From the NCBI GenBank assembly GCA_018398805.1, contig JAGFBZ010001254.1, positions 496,001 to 560,000 on the forward strand: a stretch of DNA of 64,000 bases, in the 5' to 3' direction. The position numbers and the translations under genes are program-made. Below, one piece after another: positions 1-16,878 of this stretch. This DNA is from Hirundichthys speculiger (Eukaryota > Chordata > Actinopteri > Beloniformes > Exocoetidae). The first letter of the stretch is position 1. Every line of letters starts with the position of its first letter. The notes below the pieces were generated by a model. That model was not told the DNA's origin, searched no databases, and saw nothing but the letters and a program-made list of their open reading frames with translations.

Positions 1-61
1 AGACAAGTCAAACCCAGGAGGGCTTTGGATAGGTAAAAAAAAATAAATTACATGAATCTAC

Positions 62-88
62 CTCAAGCTGTTGCAACTCTTCTTCCTC
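62..88 (-). CDS. SH3BGR: SH3BGR alternative acidic micro-exon (27 nt)
   Basis: On the minus strand a catttcttttag acceptor precedes 27 nt encoding EEEELQQLE, followed by a gtagat donor. It resembles the 24-nt exon (EEEDLQSE), as if the two arose by exon duplication. The last exon of this isoform would lie at or beyond the left edge. A possible acceptor (tatccaaag) near 23 would give a short PSWV-stop ending, but this is too weak to call. Confidence 0.55.
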
Positions 89-457
89 CTAAAAGAAATG
101 ACAAATAGCAGGTCAGCAGGCTGTGTGGGGAGCAAAAGAGCATCACAAGCATGCGCTATAGTCTTCTGGCTTCAAGTGGAATCTAAGGGGACAGTTGAGG
201 ATATCAGGAGGCAGCTACAACTGGGAAAAAAACAAGGATGTTAGAAGAAAGAGTGGAAAGGAAAAAGAACTAATCGAGGAGGGAAAGGAGGTTATGTATT
301 AAAGTGAGTAAACTGGGGAGTTTAAGGAAGATTGGAAGCAACAGACCACCCCAATTCAATCACAACAGCCTTCCCTGATCTCCGCACCATGAAACCCACA
401 ATGCGGATGGCTACAAGGATGAACCGTAGACAGAGCTGATCACCGTAGAACTGTTAC

Positions 458-481
458 CTCTGACTGCAAATCCTCTTCCTC
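458..481 (-). CDS. SH3BGR: SH3BGR alternative acidic micro-exon (24 nt)
   Basis: On the minus strand a gcttgctccag acceptor precedes 24 nt encoding EEEDLQSE, followed by a gtaaca donor. It is phase 0 on both sides, like the neighbouring micro-exons, and sits about 2.3 kb past the 30-nt one. Part of the proposed alternative C-terminal ladder. Confidence 0.6.
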
Positions 482-991
482 CTGGAGCAAGCAAACCAAC
501 AGGAGATGGACAACAGGACAAAGAAGAAGTTAAACGCTAGACAAGTGCGTACGTGCTTGAGGAGTGAGGCACGTGTTAACACGGGCAGAAAGATCAACTG
601 ACGTAGATGGATTGTAGGGCACACTCACACTAGCCAAGTTGTACAGTATCTCCTGATTCCCCCACTGGCCTGATGTACAAATGTCTCTAGACGACACCCT
701 CCTGTTTACTTAAAGTTTACACTGTAGACAATCAGCAGAATGGGATACAGCCCAGAAAATATGATGCCACTCCACTGGCTTCATGGGTTATTTTGGGGTT
801 GTTCTGGCCACATATGGCCCTCTTACATGTTTTAAATTTTTGGATAACATAAACCTCGTGACCCTACATATGATTAATCCTAATCCTATTTCTCATATAT
901 GTGCATGTCCAAATGAAACCATACCATACCCAAGCCAATGGAACACTCACGCTAAAAAATGAACCAGAGTTTATGGCCTAATTGTGTACAG

Positions 992-1370
992 CAGTGATTC
1001 CCAAAGTGTGGGCAGCGGCCCCCTGCTGGGCCGTCGTGGTACTGCAGGTGGGCCGTGAGAGGTCATTAAAAATAGAAAAATATGTTTTAAATCCTCAATT
1101 TTTTAAAAATATGTTTTTAATTACTGTAAAATATTTATAACGTGATTTAAAAATATTTAGAAATAATAAAACAAACCAATTGAGTGTTATTCTACTGGCA
1201 TCTTAATATGACAAATGTCACCTTATTTGTTGATCCCCCTTACATTAGTATTGGAATGTAGCTTTTAGTCTTGTATGTTGACCACAGTTGTGATTAAAGG
1301 TTTGAGTGGGCCGCAGAGATTTTTCACATTTCAAATTGGGCCTTGGTGTTCTGAAGTTTGGGAAAGGCTG
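992..1370. mobile_element. hAT-type non-autonomous element (MITE), copy 1
   Basis: A 379-bp element flanked by a perfect 8-bp target duplication gtgtacag (984-991 and 1371-1378), the length expected for hAT. Terminal inverted repeats are CAGTGATTCCCAAA at the left and TTTGGGAAAGGCTG at the right. There is no coding capacity. It matches the element at 53271-53631 over its whole length. Lies in the SH3BGR micro-exon region. Confidence 0.85.
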
Positions 1371-2802
1371 GTGTACAGATTACCCAGTGAGAGTGCACCC
1401 TATACTGTAAGAAATAACTCAGACTAAGGATGAACTGGAAGATGAAGACACGTCCATTCCAAAACATCAAACTGCACTAAATGTACGACAGTAAATGCAG
1501 AGTCCAGCCCTAAAGCATTTCCAAACAAATTTCAGTGAATATAGGTAAAAAAAAAAAAAAAAATACAAAAAAGGAAATGATCTGTTAAGTCAAGAAAATA
1601 AAAAAAACTTAAACATGCAACTAAACATGATATGAAGTTTAAGCAATCAATGTTTAAGAATGTTTTAAGTAATCAAAGTTTTATACACATTCAAAGGACT
1701 GGTAAATAAAACATCCACCCGTCAATGGCAGAAAAAGAAAGTGGGAGTTCTTACATTTATATATTTTACAGAGTAGCAGCAGCCCATGTACCAGTCTTTA
1801 ATGCGTTTCAACTTGTGTCACTTTTAAAGAGAACTCCTCAACACCATAAGCAACTTAATGTTTAATGACAATAGGCCTAACTTTGACTTATCAATATTAA
1901 ATGGCATCTTAACAAAAAACTGTTGTTGCTTTGATTCAGCTTTCAAAAGAGGAGTAGAAATAAGTAGTTAATTTGAAGACTAAGAGAAATTCTACATGTT
2001 CACCTAATATTAGTAATCAATAATTCATGGAGTCTTTTTGACACTTTTAGTTTTTAAATGACTGGCAAGAAGACAGAGATGTGCAGTGATGAGGACAAAG
2101 GACGGCCATGAGCAAAACTTGCAAACTAAACTTGCAACTGCTGCTAAGAATGAAAATAATTACTCAACATATGTGCATGGAATTTGCATACATATAATAT
2201 AAAATCAACAATGAAAATGAGACATGCATGATTTCTAGTGCAGGTTTTTCTAAAAAGCTCATATTATGCTTTGATTTCCTATGTTGTTATTTTTTTCCAA
2301 CTTTTCTAAGGTTTGCAAATTTGCAAAATTGGTATTCTCTCAGCTGCTTGAAATGTTTTATTTGTAGTTCAAACTACATTAACATATTTGCAAAACATTT
2401 TTCTCATGGTGAATTTTGGAATGGTAAAGAATGACCAGCTGTTGTGCAGCACTTCGTTATTTTTGGCCAATCAAACGGCTAAACAAAGCAGGCTGGCCCT
2501 TTTTGGAGAAGGAGTCTTAAAGAGACAGGACCTAAAACAGAATGTTTAGGACAGGAGCCAACAAATTACTGCAGCTATGTACGGAGTGCACAGAATGGCA
2601 AAAATGCATGTTTATATTAATTGAATTCAACAATATTTATCCAGTATTCAAATGTAAATGATACTATTGAACAACAAAATACAACTATGAACTTGTAAAT
2701 AAGGATAATATGGACTCTTTAGGAAACCACTAAAACCTTGCTCCTTTAAGTGAGTGTAAGGTTCAGTTTAATTGTGCAGAAAAAAAAATGTAATTAAATT
2801 AC

Positions 2803-2832
2803 CTGATCTTCTTCCTCTTCTGCTTGAGCCTG
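2803..2832 (-). CDS. SH3BGR: SH3BGR alternative acidic micro-exon (30 nt)
   Basis: On the minus strand a tattag acceptor is followed by exactly 30 nt encoding QAQAEEEEDQ and then a gtaatt donor. Length and phase (0-0) let it join in frame to the exon at 5594-5523 if the terminal exon at 3572-3423 is skipped. The peptide matches the Glu-rich composition of the SH3BGR tail. Inferred from splice motifs and composition only. Confidence 0.6.
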
Positions 2833-3422
2833 CTAATAGAGGAGAAAAGATAGCGTGAGAGATGCTCCACAGACTGAATATAATAAGCATTACAATATTA
2901 ATACAAAATAGCAGCATACAGTGAAAGAGCATATTAAAACAATTAGTGCGAGGCAGACTTTGGAGGGATTCTACGGACCCACCTTGCCTAGAGCAGTTAA
3001 AAGTGAATTAACAGATATGCAAGTCAGTGGATGATCGCATAACAAAGTGGCAACACTATCACTTACCTTAAAAAAAAAGAAAAAAGCAACAGGAGAAGAC
3101 ATGAAACCCATTATAAGTGAAAGAAAGGAATGTGACATGAATAAAATAAACATCAACTGGTACTAAAGAGACATTTGAGAACAATGAAGAGGAATGTTGT
3201 GTGTTAGTAAGAGACTCAATCCAGGGATGGACTTGAGGAGGAGACACATATAAGGATGACAGCAATTTAAAAGGGAGGTAAACCTTAAATAAAGGGAACG
3301 TGGGGAAGGGTGGAAGAAAAAAAGAGTATATTCCAAGAATAATAAAAAGATGTAGAAAAGAAAATATTTTAAATGATCAAGGAATGGAGGAGGCGGCAAA
3401 GCGACAGGAGGCTGGATTCTAG

Positions 3423-8401
<4,979 letters not shown>

Positions 8402-9285
8402 TTTGTTACAATATATTTTAAGAGATTGCAACAAGAAGCCTCTTAAAGGAGCAGGCAACGTCCCCTATTATTAGAGCGCACCCAGGACGGACACACACGC
8501 ACGCACACACATACACACCCGCTGCAGAAGTTATTTTTGTCTGCGGGCTCCATTAGAGAAGGGTTGGTGGGTTGGGGGGTTGGCCCCCGCGTGGAGGGGG
8601 GCACGCGGCGGCACAGATGCTGATTGGCAACTTCAGCTGTCTGTCGGCACAAGGGCCAGAGAAGTTGGTCTCCAACTCCTTCCCGAGCAGTACAGAAATA
8701 GCAGCAGCCATCAGAGGGGTCTATGAGGTTTTCAGATGCAGGATGAGAGCCTCAGACGAGCCCGTGCACCTGCGCGCGGCGGCTCCGGCCTCATGTTGTA
8801 AACCGTTAACGAGAGAGAAAGGACTTTTTTTGTTTTTAGGTGCCCATGACAATAAATGAAAAACGAGGACCACTGAGTGTCGCTCTCAAGTGTATATTTT
8901 TATAAGGTTGTTTTAATTATTATTTAGTATAGTTCAACCACCTCGGTTGCGGAAAGCCTAACGCCAGCAAAGCTTTAAAACTTCAGTATGATCCAAAGAA
9001 AGGGGGCGGGGACATTGCGCAAGGTACCCGGATGTGTTTTTATTTTAGCTAACCCCATCGCTGGGTACCATGACAACTGTGTATTTACGAAAATGTCGCT
9101 ATTTAATTAGCCGGTCTGGGGGAAAAAAAAACAACAAAAACACGGTGTTGTTTGGCAATATATTTTAAATATTGCAACCTGTGTATAACTTGACTGTAGT
9201 TCCTCAGCATAGAAGGCTCTATTAATCTTAAACTTTATTTTTTTGTATCTTGATATTACCCTGTCTCACACTGGATTAAGACGCC
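8402..9285. promoter_or_regulatory. Shared divergent promoter region of SH3BGR and LCA5L
   Basis: The 884 bp between the two start codons, transcribed outward on both sides. It is GC-richer than its surroundings around 8540-8800 and holds a CA/CG-rich simple repeat near 8491-8520. A start-to-start gap under 1 kb suggests shared or overlapping regulatory sequence. No TATA box can be assigned confidently. Confidence 0.6.
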
Positions 9286-12016
9286 ATGTCTGTGAGGCAG
9301 CTGAGTCTGCTGCAGCAGGCCTTTCCTCCCAAGGAGGAAGGTGATGGAGATGCTGTGACCTGCAGCACGGACACTTCCAGGTGGTCCACTCCCTCCAGAC
9401 TGGACTGTGGCTCGGATGGTCCTCAGTCATCTGAACATGGAGACGAAGCTGGCTCTCTCAGAGACAAGACTTTAGATGACCAGCCATCACTGAAGTGGCA
9501 AGGATCAAAGAGACCTGGATTTAAAAAAGGCACTTTTCATTTATATGATTTAATGTGCATAAAGTGACAGTAGTGTCCACAATGTCATTAACAACTGTTG
9601 TGCTTTTCTCTCCTCTTTAGTTAAGAAACTCAGAGATGCTTACAAACCCGCAGCAAACTGTCAAACTCTGAAGCTGCCTTCAGTCAAGACCCTGCAGGTT
9701 CCAACACCAGCTTTCAGCACAGTCTGCCTGAAGGAGATGAGAAGTCAGGTGTGGGATCTGCAGCAGCAACTGAGTGAGGTCAAGAAGGAGAACAAGCTGT
9801 TGAAGAAAGTCCAGCATCGTTACGAGGCGGCACTGCGGCACTTCCAAGACTCAGAGAGCAGCATTTTTCAGGTTGGATGGTCTAAGATGTCATTAAGATG
9901 TACATTATTATCCCATCTGTTGTTTTCTCTTACTCTTGTCTGACAGAAAACTGTTATTTCACCCAAATCTTTGATCAATTCTTAACTTATCCTAGTGTAT
10001 TTCGACATCCCCAGTGACGCCAACACTGTGCTCAAATTATTTTTGTCCTTTGTCCGTTCACAGATTTTAGACAAGCACCACAATGAGACCAGAGTGCTTC
10101 AGCAGCTTCTCCATGAGACTCGCATCTGCCGAGACAATGCAGTAAAACAGCTACAAGCCACAGAAAGCAAGTTGCTAGAGACAAAGGCTGCTCTCCAGCA
10201 TCTGAAGCTGCTCAGCCAGGACCAGAGTCTGCTGAAGAGAGAGGAGCTCACCCTGAAACTGGCCGAGGCCACTGCCAAGTTAGAGGACAAGGATAGAAAG
10301 ATAGAGGTGTGAAGGAGCACAGGGTGGTGCACGTGGAAATTAAAGCTACAGAGCTTATGCCAGGATCCATGGTTCCACCCTAAAATCATGGATTATAAAG
10401 TTGATATGCTTAACTTTAAATGTTTTTTATAACTTTTTTTTTTTTTAAACAATTCTCATGTATCGTAGGACATGGAGAAGTCTCTAGTACTGCGCCAAGC
10501 TTCATTCAAACGTCAAATAGGCGTCGAACAAAGGAAGATCAAAGAGGCGAGAAAGATGTCCTTTTACATGCAGCAACAAATTTATCAGCTAACCACAGAA
10601 GTCCAGGTAATCATAAATAAATACAGAATACATAAGATTATTCAAAATATTTAAATTCTTGTGAGATATGAATGTGTACGGACCAGTGTTTTCCACATAA
10701 GGTCTATTTAGTGAAATTTCTACCCAGTGATCACCAATTACAGTCAGTTCTAAATGTGCAGGTATGGACTTTAAAACGTGTTAAAACTTTAACGTCATTT
10801 GAGACGGCCTCATGCTTAGTTTCTCACTGGCAAATTTTATTAATATCAAGTCATAATAAGCAAGTGTTTATTCACTATTATTCCTAAAACAGGTCAAAGA
10901 AAGGGAACTGGAGAAACATAACATTAACTCACAAAGATACAAGAAAGAATCAAGCAAACAAGGTAAACAAAAATAATAAAATTGCTTTAAGAAAGGTAAG
11001 CTACATCTTATTAGCTGCCTGACACTTGTGTTGTGTTTTCAGTTAGAAAAAACAAGATGGTGATAGATCATTCTGTAAGTCTTGAAAGACCTGAACAGCA
11101 GCAGAGCTCTGAGGTAACTGCTTATATATTTAAAAGATTTTGTTTTTCAGGTATTTGATACACATTTTTACTAAACTTGCTTTTTTTCCCCCCGACCACT
11201 GCTTACACAATATGAATTGTTTCCTTGATCTCCTCTAAGTCTTTGATGAGATTTGAGCTGATTATTCAAATAATCTCAAAATTTACTTTCGTACTGATAG
11301 TCTGTACATCATTTCAGCATTGTGACAATCCAGTTCAGGAGAATTTGGTTACAGAAACTCCAAATGCTGCATTAGAGGAGAACCACCAAGTGGACACTCA
11401 AATGTTGGCAGGTAAGCACTTTTCATTCACTATAAATAGCAAACTAAAATTGTCTATCAATGAACTTGTGCAAAGTTGGGGGAAATAAAATGGTATCATA
11501 GTGCTACTAACCTACTAAGATGTCTCAATAGGGTATATGAAGAAAACAGCATCAACAAATGGCAAAAACTGAAGGGTATTTTAGTAACGAGGTACCCATG
11601 TCTTCTCAGGTCATTTAGGGCTTTTCAAAGACAGCTCAAGTGAGAACAATTGCCCTGAAGAAATCTTAGAAGAGTCCCTGCAAAACCACACTAAGGATGA
11701 ACCTGCCAAAGAACGGGATCCACTGCAAGAAACAAGTGAAGCAGAACGTGAAGCTGGTGCCTCCTGTATTTTGGAATTGTCTCTGAATGCAAATGAACCT
11801 AAGAGAAAAGAGTACAAGCTTCCAGCACTCAAACATAACTACACATTCAAACGCACTGTTGACAACCTGCATAATGGAAGACCTGCCTACTACAATGCCT
11901 GTGATGACAGCACCAAGAGTACGATGAAGGTGGGGATTCCCAGCAGTGGCATTCAGGACATTTGCTTAACTGGTGGAAAAACCAGGAGTGTTGATGACAG
12001 CTCTCTGTCCGAGTAA
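9286..12016 (+). CDS. LCA5L: LCA5L, lebercilin-like protein
   Basis: Exons: 9286-9529 (end uncertain), 9621-9871, 10064-10306, 10469-10606, 10893-10962, 11043-11113, 11318-11411, 11610-12016. About 438 aa. Exons 2-5 encode a long coiled coil of the lebercilin domain, e.g. MRSQVWDLQQQLSEVKKEN, ETRVLQQLLHETRICRDNAV and KREELTLKLAEATAKLEDKD, closely paralleling the mammalian LCA5L core. Lebercilin proteins are ciliary/centrosomal. The C-terminal part is acidic and low in complexity. Phases from exon 2 onward are consistent with no frameshift. The exon 1 donor is a problem: only a weak GC donor (gcactt after 9529) keeps the long Ser-rich N-terminus in phase, while a better gt site after 9340 (gtgatg) also gives the correct phase but a much shorter exon. 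The start is the first ATG; no homologue check was possible. Assignment rests on both sequence and synteny. Confidence 0.85.
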
Positions 12017-12060
12017 AAAGTTCTACAGAAATTGTAGGGTAAAGAGTTAAAGTGAGGCCA

Positions 12061-12066
12061 ATTAAA
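12061..12066 (+). terminator. Putative LCA5L polyadenylation signal
   Basis: ATTAAA 45 bases past the LCA5L stop codon. It is a common variant signal, but it is a short motif in AT-rich sequence, so support is modest. Confidence 0.35.
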
Positions 12067-12239
12067 TACTATTTCCTGAATTTATCTTTGTTTGTTATGA
12101 TTAGACAACAACAAAAAAAAAGGTCTAGGCACATTCTATTGTGGTTTTCCTGCCAGAAACAAAATCTTCCTTGGATTATTTAAAATATATTTCCCAACTT
12201 GCAAAGATAGAATAAGTAAACATATTTCTCATGTCATCT

Positions 12240-12245
12240 TTTATT
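12240..12245 (-). terminator. Putative GET1 polyadenylation signal
   Basis: AATAAA on the minus strand about 275 bases past the GET1 stop codon. A second AATAAA lies closer, at 12405-12410. Either could end the GET1 transcript. The 12017-12520 gap between the two convergent genes holds only these 3' ends. Confidence 0.4.
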
Positions 12246-12520
12246 AAACACATGCTTCAACATTTTGAAACAATTTATGAATCATATGAAATCAAGATAT
12301 CCACACAGGTATTTTAAAACAAAAAGGTTTAACAAAAATATCCAAAGCTAAGTCACAGTAATAAATTAATGTTGTAATTGAAGATATTAAAAACGCACTG
12401 CATTTTTATTTCCTGACCTCAGCTGACATAAAATGTTGGAGAAAAGAGAGGCAACATTCATAAGTAATCTAACATTTAGAGAAGCATGATATCCAAATTC
12501 TGAAATCACAGCAGAGGTCT

Positions 12521-15500
12521 TCAGCTGATGACGTTAAGCCCTAATGTGACTACTTTGTTGCAAACCACCAGCCAGCATGTGATTCCCACACCACCTGAAA
12601 GGACAGAGCAGCTCCGTCAATGAACATGATTCCAGTAACTCACACATGACAAGAACAGTTCACACAGTTAAAGCACCTGCCTTGAACTCAGTTGAAACAA
12701 AACCGATAAAGGACAGAAATATAAACCAAGTTTCAGTTAGATCCCACATTATACTCATTTATGGGTTCATCAGTTTATTGTGGGTGTCTAAGAGCAGGGT
12801 TAACATACAAGTTGGATAACCAAAAAAAAAAAAAAGTGTAATCTAAAAGCAAGAAAACACTCAAAACAATCAAAATTGACAGCAACTTAAAATCTCAGCT
12901 CTGAGATGGTGGGGGCCTGGCAGTTTAAGACACTCAATAACAGATCAGCCAGTTTAAGCAAATCGCATTAAAACAGAGCAGTTTATTTCAATATAACTGG
13001 AGTGTTAGCACATGAAATCACAATGTAATCATAATGTACAATGAAGATATTAAATATTTTGGTTATTTTGAAGCTGCAGACTAGGTTCCCAACATTGCTA
13101 AATTATGCAATTTTGTGCTGATTGGTGTAATCAGGGCACAGTGACAGGGAAGGGGGGGGATTCAATCTGTTAGTGATAAACCACCAGTGCGGCGCATCAT
13201 TTAATCCCAGCTATATCTGGAGAAATTCAGGAAAACTGACAAGTGAAAAATAAAGCAAGGTGTTTCTCAACTCTCTGTGACTGTGACTCGGCCAGATCAC
13301 ATGGTTGGCCAGTTAAAGACACGTGCATGGTTTTGTAGGACAGAATCAACATTTGCCCACTTTAAATACCCAAGATTTCCACAATTAATTACAAAATCAC
13401 CCTCAGTTTTTCAAACATATAAATGGTTATTTTCTCTCATTTATAAAGCATTTCCATGTGAACAAAACTTGCTTTACTCTGACTTTATATGCTAAGGTTG
13501 AGAGATCTGAGAGGCTACAGGTAAAATAATATGTTAAATATTATCAAAGCTTGTGATGTGCCGGTTTTTCCTGACACAACCTATACATAGCATTTTTTTA
13601 AATAATCATTGTTAATTAATGTTATTTCTGTGTGATCTAATCTGACCTACTTTTAAATTATTTGTTTTTAACATTTGAGTATTTGTTCAGGGAAGTTGGG
13701 GCTACCACCAGCAGCATCTGCAGACCATTAGTGGCAGGTTGCAAAACGTCTTAAAAGTAATCAGGGTTGTATACTAATGCAAACTTAATAATTAGCTTCG
13801 CAAACTGTTAATACTGATATAATGTAGTGAAGGGAGCAATGTTTCGTCGAATCGTCTGCTAGTGGCACACATTCGTAATGTCATGCGTAACATATGCTAT
13901 CAGGAAACTGTTCTATGTGCACTGTTTAGATTGTCTAACATTTCATAAAATATGAAAATTAAGTTTACCTGCCACTCCTGTAGGGAAAGCCACAAGTCGC
14001 TCCACAGGAGCAATCCATCTACTGGGGACCACAGTGACCGGATCAGAGTAGTACTTCCATATCAGTGAAATCATCAAAGCAGCCTAAAGAATAATAGAAA
14101 GAAATAAGCATTTTAAGTCATCAGTATTCCCTACTTTGAAACATAATGCAGGTTACAATGATGTTAATGTTATATTTTTACCCCATTTTTCAAACAATTA
14201 CAATTATAAACATTAACAAGATATTGAGAACTGCAAGATTACCCAAGGTTAGAGTATGGCACTGATACATTTAAAGTGTCACAGTCACATAATAATCAAC
14301 AGGTGAAAACATATGCCCTACTTCAAATCTCCACCTACCTGTAGTATATAAAAGACAATGTTCACAACCCATTTCATTTTAGCTTGTTGGGCAGTTCTTG
14401 ATTTCACTGAAAAAAGAAGGAAATGCATGACTAATAAACTTCACTTGACAAAAATAATAATAATAACAATAATACCCTGTGCCTTTCAAAAGTCCATTCC
14501 TAACAAAATCCTGAGTTTAAGTGTATTTAATAACATATGTAAAAAATGTACAACACAGTAAAAAAAAAAAAATTTTTGGTATTTTATATAAATACTCAAC
14601 TTTAAGCATCAGAGTTGTCTTTGATAAGCACAATGGCTAAGACTATAGTCAACAATGTGGCAGTCACAACACTCCTATGTACTGTGCATTGCAAAATCTA
14701 AACTTCCAGTATGCTCACAAGATAATCCTGAGTGTGAAGGACCACAAAAGGAAGCAGTTGTTCCCAGCAAGACACTTTAAGAATCATACCTCCTGAAACT
14801 TTATACAGTTGCTGGTTTTAGAATCAGAATCGGTTCAATGCCAAGTAACCTCAGATTACAAGAAATCTGCTTTGAACTAAGATGCACTAACGTTATCACA
14901 AAAAAAAAAAAAAAAAAAAAAAACTGTGGGCTGTAGCAATCTTAACAATTTTCAACTAACAAAAGGGTAGAAAATGAAGGTAAAAGTAAATAAATAAATG
15001 AGATGAGAAAAAAATAGAGTGGAATTATCAATAAAGAAACCAAATTTGTGCAAAAACACTGTTTATGTTACACATTTTACATTTAAGTGTTGGTGTATGT
15101 GATTGTGCTTTAGAGAGGGAGGTTGGAGTTCAGTGTAGGCCTTTGTCCATGTTCATGAAGCTGACCGCAGAAGGGAAAAAATTACTTTTGTAGCAGAAGT
15201 TCTGATCCTTATGGACCACAACTTCTTCCTGCCAAAGGGGAGTGCTTCAAACAGTTTGTTTTTCATAGAGCAATCTATTGTAGGAAATCTATACAGCAGT
15301 GGACAACAGAGCCTGGGCCTTTTATGATCAAATAGAAAGGGTAAAATTCAAGTTGATAACAGCAAGAGCAATCAAAAATAACAGCCATGTAATAAATCCT
15401 ATAATATATAGTTATTTTGTTATGAATTTTGCTTGTGTCAAATAGTCATGGTCTATTATGTAGATCATCTGTACAACACTGGTGCCATCTTTTTAAATGC

Positions 15501-16151
15501 AATCTGTTGCAACATCCTAAATGTCGGTTTCCTTGTGTAATGAGTTTACATCTCACCATGCGTTTTCAGCCTGTCTGTCATTTTGTTAATTTTTCGCTCC
15601 AATCTGGCATATCTAGCAAACTCATCCATCATACTAATGGAGGACTGCTCCTTCTTCATCTCCTGGATTTCAGCCCTCATCTCACTCTCCTGCTCAGCAT
15701 CTTTCTGCAGCATCTTTGAGAGCTGGAGAAAAAAAGGGGCAGAAAGACAAGTCACTGTACAAATGAAAAGTCTGGGTCAGAGATGCAACCTAGAAGAGAA
15801 AGGATGGTGAATCTCAGGACTCTTCCTTAACAATAATTAAAAAAAAAAAAAGCTGTTGGTGGACGTTTAATCCTAATAAATATTATCCATAATAGACTGT
15901 ATACAACTGGCCTGACAGCAGTGGGTTAGCATATCAGATGGCTAAGCTAGTGAGCTGCGTCTCTATGAGACCCAACTCTACGACAGTGACGTTAACGAAA
16001 CATTGCTAACGGATTTTTTAAAAATCTCAACAGATGTGTAAAGCAACAATACCCTACTTACGAAAGATGACATGGTGGGAAGGAATGTTTTCATGAGATT
16101 ACACAGGAAAACTGAGCCCAGCACAAGGAACCACGCATAGCCGCTCGCCAT
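12521..16151 (-). CDS. GET1: GET1 (WRB), guided entry of tail-anchored proteins factor 1
   Basis: Five exons in transcription order: 16151-16062, 15722-15557, 14406-14339, 14083-13969, 12594-12521 (TGA at 12523-12521). They give 170 aa, close to the 174 aa of human GET1. It is the ER-membrane receptor/insertase subunit that, with CAMLG/GET2, takes tail-anchored proteins from GET3. Visible: TM1 at about 5-24 (YAWFLVLGSVFLCNLMKTFL), a cytosolic coiled coil at about 31-95 with the conserved MMDEFARYARLERKINKMTD, TM2 at about 98-117 and TM3 at about 145-166 (GGVGITCWLVVCNKVV). All gt-ag junctions are in phase. Coiled-coil identity to human is high. HMGN1 is head to head upstream; LCA5L converges downstream. 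Confidence 0.96.
12595..13968. other. GET1 intron 4, no other feature
   Basis: AT-rich intron with short A runs. One stretch near 13141-13170 carries an eight-G run. No exon, RNA gene or recognisable transposon was seen. Confidence 0.45.
14815..15340. mobile_element. Degenerate fish interspersed repeat (LINE/SINE 3'-like)
   Basis: Starts with tagaatcagaatcggttcaa and a long A run (about 23 A near 14900), and contains gttcatgaagctgaccgcag and ggaccacaacttcttcctgc, phrases typical of a dispersed fish retroelement 3' region. It lies in GET1 intron 2. Boundaries and family are uncertain and there is no open frame. Confidence 0.3.
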
Positions 16152-16878
16152 GTTGTTGTTGTTTTTTTTCCCCTTGTTCTTCGTTCGTCGTCCTCCTCCT
16201 TGATGCAGCGGCGGAGCTGCTTCACTGCTCAGTTACATTACACGACAAAGACGGCTTCTGCGGAAAATATATTGAGCTACACTTAGTTGTTTTTTGAGAC
16301 ATACAATTTGGGTAACAAAACGTAACCACATTTAGTTAAGTTCTTCATTTATACGTTGGCATAACGTTTTCTCTGTGTTTCTGTGTTCGGTGAAACGTTA
16401 GGTCTTCATGATGGAATCTGCAATTTTCTCTAGGCTTTACATTTTAATGTTCAGGGATTTGCGTTAATACTCAAATAAATACCATAGCTGCACACATACC
16501 ATTTAATCACTAACAGCCCTGTGGTAAGAAAGGAAGAGCGTAGCTGATTGGCACGCCGTCCTGCCCACACAGGTAAGATGTTATGTTTCAAAAACGATGC
16601 TGCCTCGTGCTCAACACCAATCACTGAGAGCCAGAGGCGGGGATTCACTCTTCCTGGTAGGTTGGTAGGATAAGGGATAAGAGATACCGATTGGGAGATC
16701 CAATCCGGTTTAAGCTAGTTCTGGTACTGGTCGGACGTTAATGTTAACGTTACACACTGTTCTGGAGGTGTCGGCTGAGGTGTGCGGCTGACCCACGTTT
16801 CCTGTAGTTCACTTAAGAGGAACAAGACGTTGTTTTTTTTATTTACTCCTTCAGCTCTGTCGCACAATCTAAGCAACA
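16152..16878. promoter_or_regulatory. Divergent promoter of GET1 and HMGN1
   Basis: A 727-bp interval between outward-facing start codons, with three CCAAT-box cores: ATTGG at 16547-16551, CCAAT at 16617-16621 and ATTGG at 16690-16694. CCAAT (NF-Y) sites are common in divergent housekeeping promoters. No TATA box is evident. Sharing of regulation is inferred from spacing. Confidence 0.65.
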
